A stretch of 64,000 bases of DNA from UBA12481 sp942493265 (GCA_942493265.1 OW818688.1:3038001-3102000), one strand, 5' to 3'. Positions 34,108-44,584 are shown, counted from the stretch's first letter. The notes: generated by a model from the sequence alone, not told the origin. A program made the numbers and translations.

Positions 34108-37100
34108 ATGGCACTATCAAGCACACAGCGAATCAATTTTGGTTCCACAAAAAGTCAGCTTAAATACCCTGATTTTCTGGAAGTTCAGGTAAAATCATTT
34201 ACCGAATTTTTCCAACTGGAAACTACTCCAGAACAAAGAAAAAATGAAGGCCTCTATAAGGTCTTCCAGGAAAATTTTCCGATTACCGATACAAGGAATA
34301 ATTTCGTCCTGGAATTTTTGGGTTATTATATCGACCCTCCGCGATATACTATTGAGGAGTGCATCGAGCGCGGCCTGACCTATAGCGTTCCGCTTAAGGC
34401 CAAACTGAAGCTTTATTGCACCGACCCGGAGCATGAGGATTTTGATATGGTTATCCAGGATGTATACCTGGGTACCGTACCGTATATGACCCGCAGGGGA
34501 ACTTTTGTCATCAATGGAGCCGAGCGTGTGGTAGTATCACAGCTGCATCGTTCTCCCGGAGTATTCTTCGGACAAAGTACCCACGCAAACGGCAGTAAAT
34601 TGTATTCTGCCCGGGTTATCCCGTTCAGGGGCTCATGGATTGAGTTCGCAACTGACATTAATAATGTTATGTATGCGTACATCGATCGTAAAAAGAAATT
34701 GCCGGTTACAACCCTCCTGAGGGCAATCGGCTTCGAAGGTGATCGCGATATTCTTGAAATATTCGATCTTGCTGACGAAATCAAGGTTTCTAAAGCCGCA
34801 ATCAAAAAAGTCATCGGCAGAAAATTAGCTGCCAGGGTCTTGAAGTCGTGGATTGAAGATTTTGTTGATGAAGATACCGGTGAAGTTGTATCCATCGAAC
34901 GTAATGAAATTATTGTGGACCGGGAAACCGTTCTCGATAATGACCACGTTGATGCGATCGTCGAGTCAGGTGCAAAGTCAATTCTTCTTCATAAAGAGGA
35001 TACCAACCTTTCGGATTTTGCAATTATCTACAATACTTTACAAAAAGATCCCTGCAACTCTGAAAAGGAAGCTGTAATACATATTTACCGCCAGCTGAGG
35101 AATGCTGATCCACCTGATGATGCTACCGCAAGAGATGTTATTGATAAACTATTCTTCTCCGATAAACGTTATGATCTTGGCGACGTAGGTCGTTACCGGA
35201 TTAATAAGAAGCTCGGTCTGGATATTGGAATGGACGTTAAAGTCCTCACCAAGCAGGATATCATCAGCATTATCAAATATCTTATTCAGCTGATCAATTC
35301 CAAGGCTGAGGTTGACGATATTGACCACTTGAGCAACCGCCGTGTTCGTACGGTTGGTGAGCAGTTATATGCTCAGTTCGGAGTCGGTCTTGCCCGTATG
35401 TCCAGAACAATCCGTGAAAGGATGAACGTCAGGGATAATGAGGTTTTCACCCCGATCGACCTGATCAATTCAAAAACCCTTTCCTCTGTAATTAATTCCT
35501 TCTTTGGAACGAATGCCCTTTCCCAATTTATGGATCAGACCAATCCTTTGGCTGAAATGACCCATAAACGTCGTATGTCGGCATTGGGACCGGGAGGTTT
35601 GTCAAGGGAACGTGCCGGTTTTGAAGTACGTGACGTTCACTATACCCACTACGGAAGGTTATGTCCGATTGAAACACCTGAAGGCCCGAATATCGGGCTG
35701 ATCTCCTCACTCTGCGTATATGCAAAAGTCAATGAACTCGGGTTTATTGAAACTCCTTACCGTAAGGTAGACTCCGGAGTTGTTAACCTGAGCGATGAAG
35801 GACTCGTATATCTTACTGCTGAGGAAGAAGAAGGTCAGATTATTGCTCAGGCAAATGCCCGTCTGGCTGATGACGGCAAATTCATCGACAGTCGTATCAA
35901 ATCCAGGTTTGAAGGCGACTTCCCGATTGCCGGTCCGGAAGAGATCCATCTGATGGATGTTGCTCCTAACCAGATTGCATCCATTGCTGCTTCCCTGATT
36001 CCTTTCCTGGAACATGATGATGCCAACCGTGCCCTTATGGGATCAAACATGATGAGGCAGGCGGTTCCGCTCGTTAATCCGGAGTCGCCGATCGTGGGTA
36101 CCGGAATCGAAGGTGATGTTATTCATGACAGCCGTATCCATTTTACCGCAGAGGAGAATGGTGTGGTGGAATATGCTGATGCTGAGCGCATTGTTGTCAG
36201 ATATGATCGCGATGAATATCAGAAGTTTGTTCGTTTTGACAATGAGGTTAAAACATACATCCTTCCGAAATTCAATAAAACCAACCAGAATACCACCATC
36301 AACCTGAAACCGGTTGTGCGTAAGGGTGACCGATTGGTTAAGGATCAGATGATGACTGAAGGCTATTCGACAAAAGCCGGAGAACTGGCTCTTGGCCGAA
36401 ACCTGAAAGTGGCATTCATGCCCTGGAAAGGTTACAACTTTGAAGATGCTATCGTAATTTCTGAAAGGGTGGTTCGTGAGGATCTGTTCAGCTCAGTACA
36501 TATCGATGAGTATCTTTTGGAAGTGCGTGATACCAAGAGGGGGCTGGAAGAGCTGACCGCTGATATTCCTAACGTCAGTGAAGAAGCAACGCGTAACCTC
36601 GATGAAAACGGATTGATCCGCGTTGGTGCTGAAGTGCGCCCCGGAGATATCCTGATTGGTAAAATCACCCCGAAAGGTGAATCAGATCCTTCACCTGAAG
36701 AAAAACTGCTTCGTGCAATTTTCGGTGATAAAGCTGGTGACGTTAAGGACGCCAGTTTAAAAGCCGGCCCATCACTTCACGGTATTGTGATTGATAAAAA
36801 ACTCTTCTCGAAGAGTATGAAAGATAGAAAGATCCGTGCTGCCGAGAAAACCCTGATCGACAAATTCGAACAGGAATTCAAACGGCAGGTTGACGATCTT
36901 TCCAATATTCTGGTTGACAAGCTGTTTAACCTGATCAATGGAAAAGCATCACAGGGCGTTAAAAACTACCTGAATGATGACATCGTTTCCAAAGGAACCA
37001 AGTTCTCCCTGAGAATTCTTCAGGGTATTGATTTCCTGCAGGTTAACCCTAACAAGTGGACTACGGATAAAGACAAGAATGATACCATCCGGGAACTTCT

Positions 37101-37917
37101 TCAAAACTACCTTATTAAGTATAAGGAGCTTGAAGGGGATTACCGCCGGAAGAAGTACAATGTTACCATCGGGGATGAACTTCCGGCAGGTATTGTACAG
37201 CTCGCCAAAGTATCGATTGCCAAAAAACGTAAGCTCACAGTAGGGGATAAGATGGCCGGACGCCATGGTAACAAAGGTATCGTTGCCAAGATCGTAAGAC
37301 AGGAGGACATGCCTTTCCTGGAAGACGGATCTCCTGTGGATATTGTACTTAATCCGCTTGGTGTACCTTCCCGTATGAACCTTGGACAGATCTATGAGAC
37401 TGTTTTGGGTTGGGCAGGAAAAGAGCTGGGATTAAAATTTGCCAGTCCGATTTTTGATGGAGCAACACTCGACGAAATTTCCGCTTATACTGATAAAGCC
37501 GGTGTACCTAAGTTTGGCCGTACTTATTTGTATGACGGGGGATCCGGCGACCGCTTTGATCAGCCGGCAACAGTTGGAATCATCTACATGCTGAAACTCG
37601 GCCATATGGTTGAGGATAAAATGCATGCACGTTCTATCGGACCTTATTCACTGATTACCCAGCAACCGCTCGGAGGTAAAGCTCAGTTCGGGGGCCAGAG
37701 ATTTGGTGAAATGGAGGTTTGGGCACTTGAAGCTTTCGGAGCTGCTCATATCCTTCAGGAGATTCTTACGGTAAAATCGGATGATGTGATCGGTCGTGCA
37801 AAAGCCTATGAGGCAATTGTAAAGGGCGAACCACTCCCGATGCCGGGTATTCCGGAATCCCTGAATGTGCTGCTGCATGAACTGCGCGGCTTGGGGCTGA
37901 GTGTTAAGTTGATTTAA
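34108..37917 (+). CDS. rpoB: DNA-directed RNA polymerase beta subunit
   Basis: 1269 residues, normal for Bacteroidota. The rifampicin pocket is at about 470-520: LSQFMDQTNPLAEMTHKRR then SALGPGGLSRERAG, with Asp, His and Ser at the usual resistance positions all in the susceptible state. Then PIETPEGPNIGLI, GYNFEDAIVISERVV, KITPKGESDPSPEEKLLRAI, GDKMAGRHGNKG and the C-terminal GGKAQFGGQRFGEMEVWALEA. Starts 45 bp after the strong hairpin; rpoC follows after 33 bp. Confidence 0.98.
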   Translation: MALSSTQRINFGSTKSQLKYPDFLEVQVKSFTEFFQLETTPEQRKNEGLYKVFQENFPITDTRNNFVLEFLGYYIDPPRYTIEECIERGLTYSVPLKAKLKLYCTDPEHEDFDMVIQDVYLGTVPYMTRRGTFVINGAERVVVSQLHRSPGVFFGQSTHANGSKLYSARVIPFRGSWIEFATDINNVMYAYIDRKKKLPVTTLLRAIGFEGDRDILEIFDLADEIKVSKAAIKKVIGRKLAARVLKSWIEDFVDEDTGEVVSIERNEIIVDRETVLDNDHVDAIVESGAKSILLHKEDTNLSDFAIIYNTLQKDPCNSEKEAVIHIYRQLRNADPPDDATARDVIDKLFFSDKRYDLGDVGRYRINKKLGLDIGMDVKVLTKQDIISIIKYLIQLINSKAEVDDIDHLSNRRVRTVGEQLYAQFGVGLARMSRTIRERMNVRDNEVFTPIDLINSKTLSSVINSFFGTNALSQFMDQTNPLAEMTHKRRMSALGPGGLSRERAGFEVRDVHYTHYGRLCPIETPEGPNIGLISSLCVYAKVNELGFIETPYRKVDSGVVNLSDEGLVYLTAEEEEGQIIAQANARLADDGKFIDSRIKSRFEGDFPIAGPEEIHLMDVAPNQIASIAASLIPFLEHDDANRALMGSNMMRQAVPLVNPESPIVGTGIEGDVIHDSRIHFTAEENGVVEYADAERIVVRYDRDEYQKFVRFDNEVKTYILPKFNKTNQNTTINLKPVVRKGDRLVKDQMMTEGYSTKAGELALGRNLKVAFMPWKGYNFEDAIVISERVVREDLFSSVHIDEYLLEVRDTKRGLEELTADIPNVSEEATRNLDENGLIRVGAEVRPGDILIGKITPKGESDPSPEEKLLRAIFGDKAGDVKDASLKAGPSLHGIVIDKKLFSKSMKDRKIRAAEKTLIDKFEQEFKRQVDDLSNILVDKLFNLINGKASQGVKNYLNDDIVSKGTKFSLRILQGIDFLQVNPNKWTTDKDKNDTIRELLQNYLIKYKELEGDYRRKKYNVTIGDELPAGIVQLAKVSIAKKRKLTVGDKMAGRHGNKGIVAKIVRQEDMPFLEDGSPVDIVLNPLGVPSRMNLGQIYETVLGWAGKELGLKFASPIFDGATLDEISAYTDKAGVPKFGRTYLYDGGSGDRFDQPATVGIIYMLKLGHMVEDKMHARSIGPYSLITQQPLGGKAQFGGQRFGEMEVWALEAFGAAHILQEILTVKSDDVIGRAKAYEAIVKGEPLPMPGIPESLNVLLHELRGLGLSVKLI

Positions 37918-37950
37918 TTCAGGTTTGTAAACAATAGAACTCTATATATT

Positions 37951-40900
37951 ATGGCGTTCAGGAAAGAAACTAAGGTAAAAACGAATTTTACCAAAATTGC
38001 CCTGGGTTTGGCATCACCGGAAGAGATCCTGGAACGATCAAGCGGAGAAGTGCTCAAACCGGAAACAATCAATTACCGAACCTATAAACCGGAACGGGAT
38101 GGATTGTTTTGTGAAAGGATTTTCGGGCCGGTTAAGGATTATGAATGTCACTGCGGTAAATATAAGCGGATCCGTTATAAGGGAATTATCTGCGATCGCT
38201 GCGGTGTCGAAGTAACGGAAAAGAAAGTGCGCCGTGAACGTATGGGACATATCTCCCTCACCGTTCCGGTTGCTCATATCTGGTATTTCCGTTCCCTTCC
38301 GAATAAAATCGGATATCTGCTCGGATTGCCTTCCAAAAAGCTTGATTCCATTATCTATTATGAGAAATATGTGGTAATCAATGCCGGTATCAAAGAGGCT
38401 GATGGCATCAAACTGCATGATTTTCTGAGTGAAGAGGAATATCTCGACATTGTTGAGTCCTTACCAAAGGAAAACCACTTGCTTGACGAATCAGATCCAC
38501 GGAAATTCATTGCAGGAATGGGTGCTGAGGCGCTCTATAAACTGCTTGAACGTATTGATCTGGATGAATTATCGTATGATTTAAGACATCGTGCCGATAA
38601 TGAATCTTCACAGCAGCGCAAGAGTGAAGCGTTAAAACGTTTGCAGGTTGTTGAATCTTTCCGTGCATCAAAAGCAGTTAACCATCCTGAATGGATGATT
38701 GTGAAAGTTGTACCGGTCATTCCACCTGAACTCAGGCCTCTGGTGCCCCTCGATGGAGGACGTTTTGCTACCTCCGACCTGAATGATCTATACCGCAGGG
38801 TAATCATCAGGAATAACCGCTTAAAAAGACTGATTGAAATCAAAGCCCCTGAAGTGATTCTCCGTAACGAGAAACGTATGCTTCAGGAAGCTGTAGATTC
38901 ATTATTCGATAACAGCCGGAAATCCAATGCTGTGAAGACCGATGCAAACCGTCCGCTGAAATCATTGAGCGACAGTTTGAAAGGTAAACAGGGCCGGTTC
39001 CGTCAGAACCTGTTGGGTAAACGTGTCGACTATTCTGCTCGTTCGGTTATTGTTGTCGGTCCCGAGTTGAAATTACACGAATGCGGATTGCCAAAGGATA
39101 TGGCTGCCGAGCTTTATAAGCCCTTTATTATCAGGAAGCTGATTGAAAGAGGGATTGTTAAGACGGTTAAGTCGGCCAAGAAAATTGTAGACCGCAGGGA
39201 TCCTGTGGTTTGGGATATCCTTGAAAATGTTCTTAAAGGTCACCCGGTCATGCTGAACAGGGCTCCAACCCTTCACCGGCTGGGTATCCAGGCATTCCAG
39301 CCAAAACTGATCGAAGGTAAAGCCATTCAATTGCATCCGCTGGTTTGTACAGCTTTTAACGCTGACTTCGACGGTGACCAGATGGCTGTTCACCTTCCGC
39401 TGGGAAATGCTGCCATTCTTGAAGCACAGATGCTGATGCTGGCTTCCCATAATATTCTGAATCCGGCTAACGGCGCTCCGATTACCGTACCATCACAGGA
39501 CATGGTTCTGGGATTGTACTATATCACAAAGGGCAGGCACAGTACGGATTTCGAACATGTTAAGGGCGACGGACTCAGTTTCTATTCTCCTGAAGAGGTA
39601 ATTATTGCCTATAATGAGGGAGCTGTTGACCTTCACGCCACTATCAAGGTGAAAACCAAGGATATGGTTGATGGTAAGCAAGTTTTAAGGCTTATCGAAA
39701 CTACTGTTGGCCGCGTAATATTTAATGAAGTGGTTCCGGAAGAGGTTGGTTATCTGAACACCCTTCTGACTAAAAAGTCGCTTCGTGAAATTATCGGCTG
39801 GGTATTGAAAGAGTGTGGTACGGCAAAAACCGCCAAGTTCCTTGATGATATTAAGGAAATCGGATTCCAGGCTGCCTTCCGCGGAGGTCTGTCATTTAAC
39901 CTTGACGATGTTATCGTTCCGATTGAAAAGGATGCGATGATAAAAGACGGTTATGAGCAGGTTGATGAGGTTCTGGGCAACTATAACAACGGTTTTATCA
40001 CCAACAATGAAAGATATAATCAGATCATTGACATCTGGACGCATACGAATGCACGTTTGACCCAAACGGTACTCGACAAACTGAGAACTGACCGTCAGGG
40101 ATTCAACTCCATTTATATGATGCTTGATTCCGGTGCCCGTGGATCGAAGGAGCAGATCCGCCAGTTATGCGGAATGAGGGGTTTGATGGCGAAACCGCAG
40201 AAATCCGGATCAGCCAGTGCAGAAATTATCGAAAACCCGATTTTGTCAAACTTTAAAGAAGGATTGTCGGTTCTTGAGTACTTCATTTCAACCCACGGTG
40301 CTCGTAAAGGTTTGGCTGATACCGCTCTGAAAACAGCTGATGCAGGTTACCTGACACGTAGATTGGTTGACGTATCGCATGATGTGATCGTTTCGGAAGA
40401 AGATTGCGGAACACTTCGCGGACTGATTGCCAGCGCGCTCAAAAATAATGAGGAAGTTGTTGAAAGTTTATATGACCGTATTCTCGGCCGGGTTAGTCTC
40501 CACGATATCTATCATCCTACAACGGGTGAGATGATAGTGGAATCCGGTGAGGAAATTACGGAATCGATCGCCCATATTATTGATGAATCACCGATCGAGA
40601 GGGTGGAAATCCGCTCGGTATTAACATGTGAATCAAAATTTGGGGTTTGTACAAAATGTTACGGACGAAGCCTGGCAACGGGGCGTCTGGCTCAAAACGG
40701 CGATGTCGTTGGAGTTATTGCTGCCCAGTCCATCGGTGAACCTGGAACACAGCTGACACTTAGAACGTTCCACGTTGGGGGTACTGCTTCCAACATTGCA
40801 ACGGAATCGAGTATCATAGCCCGGTATAATGGTCGTCTGGAATTTGATGAACTGCGTACCGTTGATTTTACCGATACGGAACTTAAAGGTAAAGTGGTTA

Positions 40901-42228
40901 TCGGCCGTCTGGCTGAAATGAGAATTGTTGACAAGAATACCGGGATCACCCTTACAACACACAGCATTCCCTATGGAGCGAAAGTATTCAAAGGGGAAGG
41001 TGAGGATATTGAAAAAGGTGACCTGCTCTGCGAATGGGATCCGTTCAACGCGGTTATTGTATCAGAAGCCGCCGGTAAGGTTGCTTTTGACAGCGTGATT
41101 GAAGGTATTACGTATCGTGATGAGTCGGATGAACAAACCGGATTCCGCGAAAAGGTAATTATCGAAACTAAAGATAAGACCAAAAACGCTGAGATTAAAA
41201 TTCTTGCCAAGAATAACGAGCCGCTTAAAATTTATAACCTTCCGGTAGGATCCCACATATCGGTAACTGAAGGTGAAAACGTAAAAGCAGGGGAGATCCT
41301 GGTGAAAATTCCAAGGTCAGCCAGTAAAGCTGGTGATATCACAGGAGGTTTGCCAAGAGTAACTGAACTTTTTGAAGCACGTAACCCATCCAACCCGGCA
41401 GTAGTTGCTGAGATTGACGGTGAAGTTTCATACGGAAAAGTTAAACGTGGTAACCGTGAAATCGTGATTACCTCGAAAACCGGTGAGATAAAAAAATATC
41501 TGGTTTCTCTTTCGAAACAGATTCTGGTTCAGCCGAATGATTATGTTCGTGCAGGGATACCCCTGTCCGACGGATCCATCACACCATCTGATATCCTTTC
41601 CATCAAAGGTCCGACCGCTGTTCAGGAATATATCGTGAACGAGGTACAGGAAGTATACCGTATGCAGGGTGTGAAGATCAACGATAAACATTTTGAAGTC
41701 ATTGTCCGACAGATGATGCGCAAGGTGGTTATTGAAGATCCAGGTGATACAAAATTCCTTGAAAAACAGATTGTTGACAAGATGGAGGTTATGGAAGAGA
41801 ACGATTGGATTTACGGCAAGAAAGTAGTACTGGAAGCCGGAGATTCTCAAACCGTTCGTCCGGGTATGATAGTTTCAGCACGTAAGCTTCGCGACGAGAA
41901 TTCGCTTTTGAAGCGTAAGGATTTACGTATCGTTGAATCGCGTGATGCTGTTCCCGCAACTTCAAGCCAGATCCTTCAGGGGATCACCCGTGCTGCGTTG
42001 CAAACCAGCAGCTGGCTGTCTGCCGCTTCATTCCAGGAAACAACCAAAGTGCTCAACGAAGCTGCAATTCTGGGTAAAGTTGATGAATTGAAGGGGTTGA
42101 AGGAAAACGTGATCGTTGGCCACCTGATTCCGGCCGGAACCGGTAATCGCAGTTTTGAAAAAATTGTGGTGGGTTCACTCGACGATTATCAGGCCCTTAT
42201 GCATGGAAAAGCAACTGAAAACGATTAA
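37951..42228 (+). CDS. rpoC: DNA-directed RNA polymerase beta' subunit
   Basis: 1425 residues. N-terminal zinc site CHCGKYKR ... CDRCGVEV (about 66-90), catalytic Mg site NADFDGDQMAVH (about 470-481), trigger-loop and bridge-helix region, the second zinc site formed by DCGTL and CESKFGVCTKCYG (about 810-910), and a C-terminal region ending GKATEND. The subunit is not split. Confidence 0.98.
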   Translation: MAFRKETKVKTNFTKIALGLASPEEILERSSGEVLKPETINYRTYKPERDGLFCERIFGPVKDYECHCGKYKRIRYKGIICDRCGVEVTEKKVRRERMGHISLTVPVAHIWYFRSLPNKIGYLLGLPSKKLDSIIYYEKYVVINAGIKEADGIKLHDFLSEEEYLDIVESLPKENHLLDESDPRKFIAGMGAEALYKLLERIDLDELSYDLRHRADNESSQQRKSEALKRLQVVESFRASKAVNHPEWMIVKVVPVIPPELRPLVPLDGGRFATSDLNDLYRRVIIRNNRLKRLIEIKAPEVILRNEKRMLQEAVDSLFDNSRKSNAVKTDANRPLKSLSDSLKGKQGRFRQNLLGKRVDYSARSVIVVGPELKLHECGLPKDMAAELYKPFIIRKLIERGIVKTVKSAKKIVDRRDPVVWDILENVLKGHPVMLNRAPTLHRLGIQAFQPKLIEGKAIQLHPLVCTAFNADFDGDQMAVHLPLGNAAILEAQMLMLASHNILNPANGAPITVPSQDMVLGLYYITKGRHSTDFEHVKGDGLSFYSPEEVIIAYNEGAVDLHATIKVKTKDMVDGKQVLRLIETTVGRVIFNEVVPEEVGYLNTLLTKKSLREIIGWVLKECGTAKTAKFLDDIKEIGFQAAFRGGLSFNLDDVIVPIEKDAMIKDGYEQVDEVLGNYNNGFITNNERYNQIIDIWTHTNARLTQTVLDKLRTDRQGFNSIYMMLDSGARGSKEQIRQLCGMRGLMAKPQKSGSASAEIIENPILSNFKEGLSVLEYFISTHGARKGLADTALKTADAGYLTRRLVDVSHDVIVSEEDCGTLRGLIASALKNNEEVVESLYDRILGRVSLHDIYHPTTGEMIVESGEEITESIAHIIDESPIERVEIRSVLTCESKFGVCTKCYGRSLATGRLAQNGDVVGVIAAQSIGEPGTQLTLRTFHVGGTASNIATESSIIARYNGRLEFDELRTVDFTDTELKGKVVIGRLAEMRIVDKNTGITLTTHSIPYGAKVFKGEGEDIEKGDLLCEWDPFNAVIVSEAAGKVAFDSVIEGITYRDESDEQTGFREKVIIETKDKTKNAEIKILAKNNEPLKIYNLPVGSHISVTEGENVKAGEILVKIPRSASKAGDITGGLPRVTELFEARNPSNPAVVAEIDGEVSYGKVKRGNREIVITSKTGEIKKYLVSLSKQILVQPNDYVRAGIPLSDGSITPSDILSIKGPTAVQEYIVNEVQEVYRMQGVKINDKHFEVIVRQMMRKVVIEDPGDTKFLEKQIVDKMEVMEENDWIYGKKVVLEAGDSQTVRPGMIVSARKLRDENSLLKRKDLRIVESRDAVPATSSQILQGITRAALQTSSWLSAASFQETTKVLNEAAILGKVDELKGLKENVIVGHLIPAGTGNRSFEKIVVGSLDDYQALMHGKATEND

Positions 42229-42236
42229 TCTTAGAA

Positions 42237-42572
42237 ATGGATAAAAAGATGGCAGATCAAGCAAAGAGTGGAAATCAGATCAATATTGAACTAAGTGAGG
42301 AGATAGCCCAGGGAGTTTATTCAAACCTGGCGATCATTACCCATTCAAGTTCGGAATTTGTTGTGGATTTCGTAAGGATAATGCCCGGCTTGCCTAAAGC
42401 AAAAGTGAAAAGCCGCGTCATTCTGACTCCCGAGCATGCAAAACGATTACTTTTTGCCCTTCAGGATAATATCCAGAAATTTGAGGCGGTTCACGGAGTG
42501 ATTAAAAACGTGGAGCGTACAGGCGGTCCGGTCATACCAATGTCGTTTGGTGGGCCAACCGCGGAGGCATAA
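42237..42572 (+). CDS. DUF3467 domain protein
   Basis: 111 residues. A DUF3467 small domain: INIELSEEIAQGVYSNLAIITHSSSEFVVDF then MPGLPKAKVKSRVILTPEHAKRL. It starts 8 bp after rpoC and is cut off from downstream genes by a terminator, so it is the last gene of the rpo operon. Function unknown; the constant link to rpoC suggests a transcription-related role. Confidence 0.88.
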   Translation: MDKKMADQAKSGNQINIELSEEIAQGVYSNLAIITHSSSEFVVDFVRIMPGLPKAKVKSRVILTPEHAKRLLFALQDNIQKFEAVHGVIKNVERTGGPVIPMSFGGPTAEA

Positions 42573-42578
42573 GATTTC

Positions 42579-42609
42579 AAGCCCTGCCATTTGGCAGGGC
42601 TTTTTTTTT
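42579..42609 (+). terminator. Rho-independent terminator of the rpl-rpo operon
   Basis: Stem GCCCTGCC/GGCAGGGC (42581-42588 with 42593-42600, extended by AA/TT), loop ATTT, then nine T residues 42601-42609. The T-tract ends where the -7 element of the next promoter begins. Confidence 0.9.
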
Positions 42610-42616
42610 ATATTTG
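42590..42616 (+). promoter_or_regulatory. etfB promoter overlapping the upstream terminator
   Basis: TATATTTG at 42609-42616 is an exact -7 element; TTTG at 42590-42593 is a possible -33 with a 15-bp spacer, shorter than the 19 bp seen at other promoters in this window. The start of etfB is 26 bp after the -7. Confidence 0.55.
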
Positions 42617-42628
42617 TCGGCTGACAAA
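42613..42628 (+). promoter_or_regulatory. Palindrome TTTGTC-N4-GACAAA at the etfB promoter (possible operator)
   Basis: Perfect 6-4-6 palindrome TTTGTCGGCTGACAAA overlapping the end of the -7 element and the predicted transcription start. Its TTGT-N6-ACAA core has the 14-bp geometry of CRP/FNR-family sites and resembles a palindrome before the histidine kinase. Confidence 0.5.
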
Positions 42629-42641
42629 CAATCAATCAATA

Positions 42642-43517
42642 ATGAAAAGTTTGAAAATCATTGTTTTAGCTAAACAGGTTCCTGATACGCGCAACGTTGG
42701 GAAAGATGCCATGAAGGCTGACGGTACAGTTAACAGGGGTGCCCTGGCAGCTATTTTTAATCCGGAAGACCTAAATGCACTGGAACAGGCCCTCAGGATA
42801 AAAGATTCTCATCCGGAAACCGAGATCGTAATCCTTACCATGGGACCGGGTCGCGCTGCCGAAATTATACGTGAAGCCATCTATAGGGGTGCCGATAAAG
42901 GGTATCTTTTAACTGACAGGAAATTTGCAGGTTCTGATACGCTTGCAACCTCGTATGCCCTGTCAATGGCCATCCGCAAAATGGAGCCGTATGCATTGAT
43001 AATTGCCGGCCGGCAGGCCATCGACGGGGATACCGCCCAGGTGGGTCCGCAGGTAGCAGAAAAGCTTGGCCTTCCACAGGTAACTTATGTCGAAGAAATT
43101 CAGAATATTACTGAAGATTCTATCCTGATAAAAAGACGGTTGGAAAGGGGTGTCGAGATCGTGAAATCAACACTTCCCCTGTTGATCACCGTGCATAATT
43201 CTGCCCCTGAATGCCGTCCCCGGCACGCCAAGAGGCTCATGAAGTTCAAGCATGCACAAACAGTAACGGAAATGCAGGACAACAGTGAAGACTATATCAG
43301 CCTTCAGCATGATCGCCCTTATCTGAGAATTGAGGAGTGGAGCGTGGATGACGTAAAGGCTGATGATTCAATGCTTGGTTTGTCGGGCTCACCGACAAAA
43401 GTCAAGAAAATTGAAAATGTTGTTTTTAAAGCCAAGGAATCCAAGGTCCTGTCAGCAGAGAATGGTGATGTTGAATGGCTGGTCAAGGAACTGATCGCCA
43501 ACAGCACTATTGGCTAA
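42642..43517 (+). CDS. etfB: Electron transfer flavoprotein beta subunit
   Basis: 291 residues from the ATG at 42642; an in-frame start at 42591 lies in the terminator and is rejected. LKIIVLAKQVPDTRNVG at the start, RGADKGYLLTDRKFAGSDTLATSY, and AGRQAIDGDTAQVGPQVAEKLG (about 125-146). The DGDTAQVGP form is, to my knowledge, typical of anaerobic Etf that bind FAD rather than AMP in this subunit, as in electron-bifurcating butyryl-CoA dehydrogenase complexes. It forms a heterodimer with EtfA and serves the acyl-CoA dehydrogenase encoded next. Confidence 0.93.
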   Translation: MKSLKIIVLAKQVPDTRNVGKDAMKADGTVNRGALAAIFNPEDLNALEQALRIKDSHPETEIVILTMGPGRAAEIIREAIYRGADKGYLLTDRKFAGSDTLATSYALSMAIRKMEPYALIIAGRQAIDGDTAQVGPQVAEKLGLPQVTYVEEIQNITEDSILIKRRLERGVEIVKSTLPLLITVHNSAPECRPRHAKRLMKFKHAQTVTEMQDNSEDYISLQHDRPYLRIEEWSVDDVKADDSMLGLSGSPTKVKKIENVVFKAKESKVLSAENGDVEWLVKELIANSTIG

Positions 43518-43550
43518 CCAACCAATTGTCAAATTCAAAACCGGAATATT

Positions 43551-44570
43551 GTGAATAATATTTTTATATACTGTGAAGTAGAAGACGGCCTGGTTGCCGA
43601 AGTTTCTCTTGAATTACTGACCAAAGGCAGATCATTGGCCAATCAGCTGAATTGCAAATTGGAAGCAATTGCCATTGGTAAAGGACTGGATAAGTTGCCG
43701 GATCAGGTTTTTCCATATGGGGTGGATGTCGTTCATATTGCTGATGATCCCAGGTTGCCTCATTATACCACCCTGCCTCATGCTGCTATTGTGAGCGGTA
43801 TCCTACGCAAAGAAGAGCCCCAGGTTGGTTTGTTTGGTGCTACCTCGGTTGGCCGTGATTTGGCCCCGCGCATTGCTTCGGCTTTAAAGTGCGGGTTAAC
43901 CGCGGACTGTACCCAGCTGGAAATAGGCGATCATTTTGAAAAAAAGACCGAAACTGAGTATAAAAATCTTTTATACCAGATCAGACCTGCTTTCGGAGGT
44001 AATATAATCGCCACCATCATCAATCCGGAAACAAAACCCCAGCTGGCAACCGTAAGGGAAGGCGTAATGAAGAAGGAAATACTCTCTGTGTCCCATAAGG
44101 GAAAAGTTAAGCAGGTGGTTGTTAGCGATTTTGTCAGCGATACCGATTTTGCAGTAGAGATAATTGAAAGGCACATGGAGCAGCGGAAAGTCAATATCAA
44201 GGCTGCTCCGATCGTGGTTGCCGGAGGATATGGCGTCGGATCAAAAGAGAACTTCAACCTTCTTTTCGAACTGGCAAATCTCCTGGGCGGTGAAGTGGGT
44301 GCTTCGCGTGCTGCAGTCGATGCCGGATTTGTTGATCATGAGCGGCAGGTTGGGCAAACCGGCATAACCGTACGCCCTAAACTTTATATAGCCTGCGGGA
44401 TATCCGGACAAATTCAGCACCGGGCAGGGATGGAGGAATCCGCCCTGATCATTTCAATCAATAATGATCCGCATGCCCCGATCCACAGTATTGCAGATTA
44501 TGCAATTGTGGGAGAAGTATCCGATGTGATACCCAAAATGATCAGGTATTACAAAAAAAATTCCAAGTAA
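43551..44570 (+). CDS. etfA: Electron transfer flavoprotein alpha subunit
   Basis: 339 residues with a GTG start. N-terminal Etf domain (about 1-190) and C-terminal FAD domain with GGYGVGSKENFNLLFELANLLG, GEVGASRAAVDAGFVDHERQVGQTG and RPKLYIACGISGQIQHRAGM, then NNDPHAPIHSIADYAIVG. Partner of EtfB; 14 bp before the dehydrogenase gene. Confidence 0.95.
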   Translation: MNNIFIYCEVEDGLVAEVSLELLTKGRSLANQLNCKLEAIAIGKGLDKLPDQVFPYGVDVVHIADDPRLPHYTTLPHAAIVSGILRKEEPQVGLFGATSVGRDLAPRIASALKCGLTADCTQLEIGDHFEKKTETEYKNLLYQIRPAFGGNIIATIINPETKPQLATVREGVMKKEILSVSHKGKVKQVVVSDFVSDTDFAVEIIERHMEQRKVNIKAAPIVVAGGYGVGSKENFNLLFELANLLGGEVGASRAAVDAGFVDHERQVGQTGITVRPKLYIACGISGQIQHRAGMEESALIISINNDPHAPIHSIADYAIVGEVSDVIPKMIRYYKKNSK

Positions 44571-44584
44571 TTAAAAACTGAAAC

